Assembly (NCBI GenBank): GCA_031401035.1
Contig: JANNRA010000071.1
Coordinates: 1-34,231, forward strand
From: JANNRA01 sp031401035
GTDB lineage: Bacteria; Desulfobacterota; Binatia; HRBIN30; CADEER01
Length of the DNA: 34,231 nucleotides
Reading direction: 5' to 3'
Part shown: in pieces, positions 8,794 to 16,436 of the stretch
Position numbering within the stretch: the stretch's first letter is position 1
Layout of the letters: each line of letters opens with the position of its first letter
Notes under the pieces: model-generated
Told to the model about the DNA's origin: nothing
The model's input: only the letters and a program-made list of their open reading frames with translations
The model's database searches: none
Made by a program: the position numbers and the translations under genes

Positions 8794-9083
8794 GGCGCGG
8801 CGCTGACTGTTAGGCCGCGAACGCGCCCCCAGCGGGGCGCGATCCAGGGCGCGGCGCTGACTGTTAGGCCGCGAACGCGCCCCCAGCGGGGCGCCCTCCA
8901 GGGCGCGGCGCTGACTGTTAGGCCGCGAACGCGCCCCCAGCGGGGCGCGATCCAGCGGGCGGCGCTGACTGTTAGGCCGCGAACGTGCCCCCACCAGGGC
9001 GCGATCCAGGAGGCGGCGCGGACAGTTGGACCTCGAACGTGCCCCCGCTGGGGCGCGATCCAGGACGCGACGCTGACGGTCCT
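8784..9083. repeat. 54-bp tandem repeat array, about 5.6 copies
   Basis: Units start at 8784, 8838, 8892, 8946, 9000 and 9054 (the last partial). An anchor, ctgactgttag in the first four units and degenerate in the last two, recurs at 8803, 8857, 8911, 8965, 9019 and 9073, exactly 54 nt apart. Units 1 and 3 begin cgccctccag, the others cgcgatccag. Each of the first three also holds a small palindrome, cgcgcccc/ggggcgcg. The first three are nearly identical and the last two diverge, so the array seems to decay towards the GT4 gene. Unit 1 overlaps the right arm of palindrome copy A. With the rest of 8693-9086 this is the non-coding gap between wecB and the GT4 gene; I see no gene in it. Confidence 0.93.
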
Positions 9084-9086
9084 GCC

Positions 9087-10223
9087 TCATGCGCGCGCTC
9101 CGGCGCCGGCGAGCAGGCGCTGGTAGAGGGCGAGCAGTTCGGCGGCGATCGCCTCCCAGGAGAAGCGATCGCGCACGAAGGCGACGGCATTGGGCGCCAG
9201 CAGGGCGCTCTCGTGCAGGCAGCGCGCCAGCGCCTGGGCGAGCTCGAGCGGGTCGCCCGGTGTCACCAGGTAGCCGGTGCGCCCCTCGTCGACCAGCGTG
9301 CGCACCCCCGGCAGACGCGAGGCGACGACGGGCGTGCCGCAGGCGAGGGCCTCGAGCAGGACCAGGCCGAAGGCCTCGGTGCGGTCGATCGACGGCAGCG
9401 CCAGCGCGTCGGCGGCGCGGAAGTAGGCTGGTAGCACCGCGTCCGGGACATCGCCGACGAAGTGCGCCCGATCGCCGAGGCGGGCGCGCGCCTGCGCCTC
9501 GTACTGCGCCCGCCACTCGCCGTCGCCGCCGACCACCAGCGCCGCTTCGGGGATCAGGCTGAGCGCGTCGATGAGTACGTGCAGGCCCTTGAAGTAATGG
9601 GCGCGGTCGAGGCGGGCGAGGAAGAACACCGTCGGCCGCTCGGCCAGGCCGAGGGCGGCGCGCGCGGCGCCGCGGCCGCCGGCGGGGGAGAAGGCGGCGA
9701 GATCGACGCCGCCGGGGATGGCGACCAGCTTCGCCTCCAGCGCCGCCAGGTCCGCGGCGAGGAACGACGAGGCGGCGTAATCGTAGGAGGTGACCACCAG
9801 CGCGTCGGCCATGCGCAGGATGAAGGGCAGCGCCATGCGCCGGTGCCAGTTGAACAGGCGCGCCTTCCAGTGCACGCCGACGACGTCCATCTGGTACTGC
9901 AGCACCAGCCGCGGGCCGCCGGCGAGGCGGCGCGCCGCCAGCAGCTCGGCGGTGCCGAAGAACGGGTAGTGGAGGTGCACGACGTCGAAGCCGCGCAGCC
10001 GCCAGAGCACCTGCGGCAGGCAGGCGGCGTTGCCGCGCGCCAGCAGCGCCGGCCACTCCTCGACCGTCACCCCGGCCGGGTGCGCGCGCGGCACCTTGCC
10101 GCGCGGCGTCACCACCGTCACCGCGGCGCCCGCCGCGGCGAGCGCGCGCGCCTGATGGAAGGCGACCGCACCCATACCGCCGCGGTAGGGGGGGAAGACG
10201 GGCGCGATGTGCGCGACTCGCAC
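9087..10223 (-). CDS. Family 4 glycosyltransferase
   Basis: 378 residues starting MRVAHIAPVFPPYRGGMG, the usual N-terminus with a Gly-rich acceptor loop. DVVHLHYPFFG and IPGGVDLAAFSP follow, then VFFLARLDRAHYFKGLHVLI at the start of the C-terminal domain, VVGGDGEW, and the donor-site EX7E motif in EAFGLVLLEALACGTPVV. It is a complete retaining GT-B enzyme of the GT4 family acting at the cytoplasmic face on lipid-linked glycan. It is the first gene of the minus-strand polysaccharide block and diverges from the VKOR-DsbA gene over a 182-bp gap. The 54-bp array separates it from wecB. Specific sugar and acceptor are not readable. Confidence 0.92.
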   Translation of the reverse strand: MRVAHIAPVFPPYRGGMGAVAFHQARALAAAGAAVTVVTPRGKVPRAHPAGVTVEEWPALLARGNAACLPQVLWRLRGFDVVHLHYPFFGTAELLAARRLAGGPRLVLQYQMDVVGVHWKARLFNWHRRMALPFILRMADALVVTSYDYAASSFLAADLAALEAKLVAIPGGVDLAAFSPAGGRGAARAALGLAERPTVFFLARLDRAHYFKGLHVLIDALSLIPEAALVVGGDGEWRAQYEAQARARLGDRAHFVGDVPDAVLPAYFRAADALALPSIDRTEAFGLVLLEALACGTPVVASRLPGVRTLVDEGRTGYLVTPGDPLELAQALARCLHESALLAPNAVAFVRDRFSWEAIAAELLALYQRLLAGAGARA

Positions 10224-10405
10224 GGGTTCGACTCGACGGCGGAGACGGGCGTGGCGTTGCGTTGCGTTGGCCGCGCGGCTTCGCTAGCTCGACGGCCCAA
10301 TGCCCCTAGCAACTGCGCGCCGCCAGGGTCAACGTGGCGCTCGGAACCCGACGGCGCGCGGCGACTGGCTGGCAACGCCATCGGGGAGTAAGTAAGGTCC
10401 GTTCG

Positions 10406-11599
10406 ATGGCCGCAAAGCGTTCCGCTGTCGCCACTCTCGTTCTGGCCCTCGCCGGTCTCGCCATCGCGGCGATGATCACGCACACGCACGCCCAGCTCGA
10501 GCAGGGGCTCGCCGTCGCCTGCAAGGTCAACGAGACCGTCGACTGCGCGCCGGTGCTGAGCTCCGAGTACGCCTACCTGTTCGGCGTGCCGATCGCCTGG
10601 TTGGCGCTGGTGGCGTACGCGGGCCTGGCCGTCGCCGCGGTCGTCGCCTGGCGGGCGCCGAGCGCCCTGCGCCGCCGCCAGGCGGCGAGCCTGCTCTTCG
10701 CCGGCGCCGTCGCGGCACTGGTCTTCTCCGCCTACCTGGCCTACATCGCGCTGGTCGTCATCGGCCACGTCTGCCCGCAGTGTACCGGCCTCTACGTCGT
10801 CAACCTGCTGCTCGTCGCCTCCACCGCCTGGCTCTACGCGGCGACCCAGAGCGCCACGCGTGCGCAACAGGCCTGGCGCGAGCGCGTGCGGCTGATCAGC
10901 GGCGGCGCGCTCGGCATGCTGGCGCTGCTGCTCGGCGCCGTGGCGTGGAAGGCGGTCACCAACCCCGGCCACCTCTCGCCGAGCCAGGTCTGCGAGCGCG
11001 ACCCGGGTTTCTGTCAGCAATACAAAGCGCTGCCGATCGTGCCGGTGGCGATCGCGGGTGGCCACGCCAAGGGACGCCCCGACGCGCCGGTGACCATCGT
11101 TGAATTCTCCGACTTCGAGTGCGCCCACTGCAAGGAAGCCTACCGCGGCATCAAGGCGGCACTGCCCACCTACGGCAACGACGTGCAGGTGCGCTTTCAT
11201 CACTACCCGCTCGACGCCGCCTGCAATCCCGCCATCCCGGCGGGCGGCGGCCACAAGTACGCCTGCCTCGCCGCCACCGCGGCGGAGTGCGCCGGCGCGC
11301 AGGACAAGTTCTGGCAGTACCACGATGCGCTGTTCGAGCATCAGCCCGATTTCACGCGCGACGATCTGCTGCGCTACGCCGACGCGATCGGTCTCGACCG
11401 CGTGCAGTTCACCGCCTGTCTCGACAGCGATGCGACGCGCGCCGCCATCGCGCGCGATGTCGCCGCCGGCGATCGCCTCGGCATCGAATCGACGCCGACG
11501 CTGTTCCTCAACGGCCGCACCGTGCGCGGCGCGCTGCGCGGCGACGTGCTCGGCTACGCGATCGTCCTCGAGCGCGCCGCCGTCGCGCCGCGCAGCTGA
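10406..11599 (+). CDS. VKOR-DsbA fusion, disulfide-forming membrane protein
   Basis: 397 residues from the ATG at 10406; an in-frame GTG at 10334 gives only a basic, non-family leader. Residues 1-about 185 are a bacterial vitamin K epoxide reductase domain with four to five membrane helices, the loop cysteines C39 and C47, the conserved VLSSEYAYLFGVPIAWL region and the active-site C123PQC126. Residues about 210-397 are a thioredoxin-fold domain with EFSDFECAHCKEAY (C239AHC242) and the cis-Pro loop STPTLFLNG. VKOR reoxidises the thioredoxin partner using quinone, so one polypeptide contains a complete oxidative-folding path, with the DsbA part presumably in the periplasm. Many secreted proteins in this window have conserved cysteine pairs and are plausible clients (inference). 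Confidence 0.92.
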   Translation: MAAKRSAVATLVLALAGLAIAAMITHTHAQLEQGLAVACKVNETVDCAPVLSSEYAYLFGVPIAWLALVAYAGLAVAAVVAWRAPSALRRRQAASLLFAGAVAALVFSAYLAYIALVVIGHVCPQCTGLYVVNLLLVASTAWLYAATQSATRAQQAWRERVRLISGGALGMLALLLGAVAWKAVTNPGHLSPSQVCERDPGFCQQYKALPIVPVAIAGGHAKGRPDAPVTIVEFSDFECAHCKEAYRGIKAALPTYGNDVQVRFHHYPLDAACNPAIPAGGGHKYACLAATAAECAGAQDKFWQYHDALFEHQPDFTRDDLLRYADAIGLDRVQFTACLDSDATRAAIARDVAAGDRLGIESTPTLFLNGRTVRGALRGDVLGYAIVLERAAVAPRS

Positions 11600-11674
11600 G
11601 CGCGTCGTCGCGCGGCGCGCGCGCATGCGACGGCGTTGCGGCACACGCGCGGCCCGTTGCGAAGCGAAATTTTC

Positions 11675-11703
11675 TTGACAGCTTTACCTGCCAGGAATAG
11701 AGA
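11675..11703 (+). promoter_or_regulatory. Candidate sigma70 promoter upstream of dnaA
   Basis: A perfect TTGACA at 11675-11680 is followed 17 nt later by TAGAGA, a weak -10. The AT-rich setting supports a promoter, but it lies about 275 bp from the dnaA start. The -10 match is poor, so the call is tentative. Confidence 0.35.
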
Positions 11704-11918
11704 GACCGCCTCTTCCGTTTCGAATCTTTCTGTTTCGATCTCAAATGAAGTTGTTCGGGTGCACCCGCCGCCTTCCTATCGTGGAGGGAGCGGCTGAGGT
11801 GCATGTCGTGGCTGTGTATTGTGGTGTGGAGGATGGGGAGAACTGGTGTGGTGGCGGTGGGTTGGTGAGTTGTCCCCAGGTGTGGAAAGCGGTCGCGTGC
11901 TCCGACAGGGCCGGTCAG

Positions 11919-11945
11919 CTCAGGTCTGGGTCGCCCAGGCCTGAG
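11919..11945 (+). promoter_or_regulatory. 12-bp hairpin just upstream of dnaA
   Basis: Arms ctcaggtctggg (11919-11930) and cccaggcctgag (11934-11945) pair at 11 of 12 positions around a 3-nt loop. It ends 32 nt before the dnaA start codon, with no T-tract. It could be a protein-binding palindrome or an element of the dnaA leader; no known operator is recognised. Confidence 0.5.
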
Positions 11946-11977
11946 TCGCCAACTGTACGTATGAGGGGTGGGCGCGC

Positions 11978-13318
<1,341 letters not shown>

Positions 13319-13322
13319 GTCG

Positions 13323-13363
13323 GCAAGGGCGCCGTCCGCCACCTGGGCGGGCGGCGCCCTTGC
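13323..13363 (+). terminator. Strong hairpin after dnaA
   Basis: Arms 13323-13340 and 13346-13363 pair over 18 positions with one G-T wobble and a 5-nt loop, starting 4 nt past the dnaA stop. There is no U-tract, so it is either a hairpin-only terminator or an mRNA-stabilising end. Confidence 0.65.
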
Positions 13364-13394
13364 ACCTGGCCATCGCCCTTGCTGTGATCACGGC

Positions 13395-14747
13395 ATGCGC
13401 GCCGTCCTGCTGTTGCTCCTCAGCCCGAGCCTCGCCATGGCCCAGTTCGCTGTCACGCCGTTGGCGCCCATCGCGTTGCCGGTCGGCGAGGATGCCGGGC
13501 CGCAGGCGATCGCGCTCGTCGATGTCAGCGGCGACGGCGTCGTCGATCTGCTGGCGATCGACCGTGACAACGACGCGCTGCGCGTCCTGCTCGGGCGGGG
13601 GGACGGCAGGTTCGGCACGCCGGTCGTGTACCCGCTCGAGGGCACCCCGACGGCGCTGACGGCGGCGGATTTCGCCTCGCCGTTCGCCGCCGAGACGATC
13701 GGCGACATCGACGGCCACGTCGATATCCTGGTGGCGCACGAAGACGGCTTCGCCGAACTGCTGCTCGGCCGCGGCGACGGCAGCTTCGAGCCGCCGGAGC
13801 AGGACTTTACCGATGTGCTCGATTCGCTCGAGTTGATCGGCGTCGCGCCCTACGACGTCGACGGCAACGGCCGGCTCGACCTGGTCTTCCTCGACTTCTT
13901 CGAGGAGGTCTACTTCCTCTGCAACGAGGCGGGCTCCTTCGCACCCTGTGCCACCGACGTGGTGTGCACCGACGGCTTCGGCGCCGCCGCGCTGGCGCTG
14001 GCCGACGTCGACGGCGACGGCAACGTCGATGTGGCCGTTGCCAGTCGCGACACTGGTGACGTGCGCATCATCGCGGGTCTCGGCGGCGGCCGCTTCGACG
14101 CCGAGGCGGTCACGGCCTTGGCGGTCACGGTCGATGCCGCCCAGGCGCCGCTCGCCGTCGCCGCGGCCGAGCTCGACGGCGCCGCCGGCGCCGAACTCGC
14201 CGTTGGCTTGTTCGGCAGCGAGCCGCGTTCGCTGGCACGCGTCGCCTTCGCCGCCGACGAGGTGGTCATCGACCACTCCGTCGGCGGCGCCGGCGTGCTC
14301 GCCCTGGCGACCGCCGATCTGTCCGGCGACGGCGTGGTGGATGCCCTGCTGGCGCGCGATGGGCTCGGCGGCCTGGCCGTCGCCGTGGGCGACGGCGCCG
14401 GCGGCTTTGCCGCCGCGGCGCCGCCGGCGGGGGGCGAGGGGATCGGCGCCAGCCGCGCCGTCGTTGCCGCTGACATCGACGGCGACGGGCGCCCCGACGT
14501 CGCCGTCCTGTCGCTGGCCGGGGACGCCGTGACGATTGCCTTGACCAACGCCGCTCCAGCCTGCGTCGGCGACTGCAACGTCGACGGCACCGTCGCGATC
14601 AACGAGCTGATCAGCGGCGTCAACATCGCCATCGGCAGCCAGCCGCTGAGCGGCTGCCCGGCCTTCGACAGCAATAACAGTGGGACGGTGACGATCGACG
14701 AGCTGGTCGGCGCGGTGCGCGCCGCCCTCGAGGGCTGTCCGCGGTAA
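13395..14747 (+). CDS. Secreted FG-GAP/VCBS propeller protein with dockerin-like C-terminus
   Basis: 450 residues. A signal peptide (about 1-16, MRAVLLLLLSPSLAMA) precedes a series of FG-GAP-type repeats with calcium-loop motifs such as DVSGDGVVDLL, DVDGNGRLDLV, DVDGDGNVDVAV and DIDGDGRPDVAV, predicting a beta-propeller. The final 61 residues are a dockerin-like double calcium loop: CVGDCNVDGTVAINEL, then about 20 residues on, FDSNNSGTVTIDEL, ending LEGCPR. Four cysteines frame the module. The N-terminal half aligns with the next two genes (for example SPFA, LLGRGDG, PPEQD, CNEAGSFAPC), so the three are tandem paralogues. Export is by Sec; function is unknown. The ATG at 13395 is chosen because it gives a complete signal peptide. 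Confidence 0.88.
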   Translation: MRAVLLLLLSPSLAMAQFAVTPLAPIALPVGEDAGPQAIALVDVSGDGVVDLLAIDRDNDALRVLLGRGDGRFGTPVVYPLEGTPTALTAADFASPFAAETIGDIDGHVDILVAHEDGFAELLLGRGDGSFEPPEQDFTDVLDSLELIGVAPYDVDGNGRLDLVFLDFFEEVYFLCNEAGSFAPCATDVVCTDGFGAAALALADVDGDGNVDVAVASRDTGDVRIIAGLGGGRFDAEAVTALAVTVDAAQAPLAVAAAELDGAAGAELAVGLFGSEPRSLARVAFAADEVVIDHSVGGAGVLALATADLSGDGVVDALLARDGLGGLAVAVGDGAGGFAAAAPPAGGEGIGASRAVVAADIDGDGRPDVAVLSLAGDAVTIALTNAAPACVGDCNVDGTVAINELISGVNIAIGSQPLSGCPAFDSNNSGTVTIDELVGAVRAALEGCPR

Positions 14748-14871
14748 GCGGCCGCCGACACGACCGCGCCGCGCCGCGGCGAAGACTGCGCAGGGGGCAG
14801 CGCCTGCCGTGGCCGCCCTCCACATATGCCGCCCATCCATATATAGGCGGCGCGAAAGCCGGGGGATGCCG

Positions 14872-16284
14872 ATGTTCGACCGCCGTGTTCGAGAAGCCAT
14901 CATGCCGTTCGTCGCTCTCGCCGTGCTCGCGGCGGCGCCGGCGCCCGTCGCGGCGCAGTTCCTCAGCCCGCGTTTCCAGCGACTTGGAGCGGTCCCGGTC
15001 GCGGTCGGGCCCGACGCGGGCCGGCAGGCGGTGGCGCTGGCCGACCTCGATGGCGACGCGCGTCCGGACCTGGTGGCGATCGATCCAGACAACGCGCGGA
15101 TTGCGATCTATCGCAACGACGGCGGCGGCGGCTTCGCCCTGGTCGCCGAGCCGGAGATCGGCCTGACGCCGATGGCGGTGGCGGTTGCCGACGTGGCGTC
15201 GCCGTTTGCGTCCGACGCCCAGGGCGCCCCGGACGGATTGCCGGATATCATCGTCGGCGGCGACGCCGGCGAGGTGCAGATTCTGCTCGGGCGCGGCGAT
15301 GGGCAGGTCGATGCCGCCGAGCAGGACCTGGACGAGTTTCTGGAGACCTTCGAAGTGCTCGGCCTCGCCGTCGGCGATTTCGACGAGAACGGCGAGCTAG
15401 ACCTGGCGCTGCTCGATACCTTCGGCGTCTATCTGGTGTGCAACGAAGCGGGGACGTTCGCGCCGTGCGGCGAGGTCGACGGCCTCGATGTCGGCGCGGA
15501 CGATCCGCTCGAGATCCTGGCGGCAGACTTCGACGCCGATGCCGACCTCGACCTGGCGGTCCTGGATCGCGCCGCGCAGCGCGTCACCCCGCTGCTCGGC
15601 CGCGGCGACGCCAGCTTCGCCATCGGCAGTGCGGTTTCGGTGAGCGGCGAGGCGGCCGGCGCGGAGAGCGTCGACCTGGCCGTGGCGCGCCTCGACGGCG
15701 ACGCGACCGACGACCTGGTCGCGATCAATCATACCGACGATCTGCAGTTCATCGCCGTCTCGCTGCTCGGCCGCGCCAACGGATCGTTCCGCGTCACCCG
15801 CTTCGTCGTCGATTTTCAGGCCAGCGCGCTGGCCGTCGCCGACTTCGATCCCGACGAGCAGAACGGCGTCGACGCCATAGTCGGATACGAGGACTTTGGC
15901 GTCACGGTGAACCTCGGCGACAGCACCGGCTCGTTCCTCGATCCCTTCTACCCGGTCGGCAGCAACGGCGTCGGCAGCGTCTCCCTGCTCGTCGCCGCCG
16001 ACCTGGACGGCGATGCGCGACCCGATCTCGTGTCGATCAACCGCGCCGGGGCGCAGGCCACGGTGCTGCTCAATGCCAGCACGCCGCCGTGCGTCGGAGA
16101 CTGCGACGCGAACGGGGTCGTGACCGTCGACGAACTGGTGACCGGCGTGAACATCGCCATCGGCGGATTCGACCCGCGCCAGTGCCTGGCGCTGCAGACG
16201 GACGGAAGCATCAACGTCGCGATCAGCGAACTGATTGCTGCGGTGCGCGCCTCCCTCGAGGGCTGCCCGGCGCCGCCCGCCTGA
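14872..16284 (+). CDS. Secreted FG-GAP/VCBS propeller protein with dockerin-like C-terminus (paralogue 2)
   Basis: 470 residues from the ATG at 14872, which has GGGGG six nt upstream; an ATG at 14866 is too close to that G-run, and the frame is open further up. The signal peptide ends about residue 28 (LAVLAAAPAPVAA). Propeller repeats include DLDGDARPDLVAID, DFDENGELDLALLD, DFDADADLDLAVLD and DLDGDARPDLVSIN. Like its neighbours it has ASPFASDAQGAPDGLPDIIV, LLGRGDGQ, AAEQDLD and CNEAGTFAPCGE. The C-terminal module begins CVGDCDANGVVTVDELV, but its second loop (LQTDGSINVAISEL) has lost the usual Asp/Asn ligands, so one calcium site may be degenerate. The four framing cysteines are kept. Likely surface or extracellular; partner unknown. 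Confidence 0.88.
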   Translation: MFDRRVREAIMPFVALAVLAAAPAPVAAQFLSPRFQRLGAVPVAVGPDAGRQAVALADLDGDARPDLVAIDPDNARIAIYRNDGGGGFALVAEPEIGLTPMAVAVADVASPFASDAQGAPDGLPDIIVGGDAGEVQILLGRGDGQVDAAEQDLDEFLETFEVLGLAVGDFDENGELDLALLDTFGVYLVCNEAGTFAPCGEVDGLDVGADDPLEILAADFDADADLDLAVLDRAAQRVTPLLGRGDASFAIGSAVSVSGEAAGAESVDLAVARLDGDATDDLVAINHTDDLQFIAVSLLGRANGSFRVTRFVVDFQASALAVADFDPDEQNGVDAIVGYEDFGVTVNLGDSTGSFLDPFYPVGSNGVGSVSLLVAADLDGDARPDLVSINRAGAQATVLLNASTPPCVGDCDANGVVTVDELVTGVNIAIGGFDPRQCLALQTDGSINVAISELIAAVRASLEGCPAPPA

Positions 16285-16302
16285 GGGCGCGCGGCGGCAG
16301 AT

Positions 16303-16331
16303 TTGACAATGACGTCGGCCGCCGTGAGATT
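16303..16331 (+). promoter_or_regulatory. Candidate promoter upstream of the large propeller fusion
   Basis: TTGACA at 16303-16308 is followed after 17 nt by GAGATT, a weak -10. The same TTGACAA core occurs at 28258 and 29802, both upstream of other secreted-protein genes. Only the -35 half is convincing. Confidence 0.3.
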
Positions 16332-16436
16332 GAGGGCAATCCCGCCAGCCCACCCCGCGCGCGCGGCCGCTGCCCCGGAGCTGAATTTTTGCCCTCCGGG
16401 CGGCGTCGTGAGCCCAGCCGACCAGCCACCGAGCCC

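Larger units (their letters stand above)
11600..11977 (+). other. Non-coding region upstream of dnaA, candidate oriC
   Basis: 378 bp without a credible gene. Positions 11665-11755 are clearly more AT-rich than their surroundings and could serve as an unwinding element. Positions about 11800-11890 are strongly G/T-biased on the plus strand, with many GG runs. TTGTCCCCA (11870-11878) has one mismatch to the DnaA-box variant TTGTCCACA, and TGTGGAAAG (11881-11889) is an imperfect inverse box next to it. Gene direction switches from minus to plus close by. Against an origin: no perfect box was found by eye, and dnaN, gyrB or parAB are not adjacent. Confidence 0.4.

Noticed and set aside
8784..9083. 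Tandem array as a CRISPR
   Set aside because: The copies are directly contiguous with no unique spacers, the units are 54 bp, and no cas gene is present.
15438..16436. In-frame extension upstream of the large propeller fusion
   Set aside because: The translation is Arg-rich, overlaps the real gene at 14872-16284 in another frame, and the ATG at 16437 begins a clear signal peptide.
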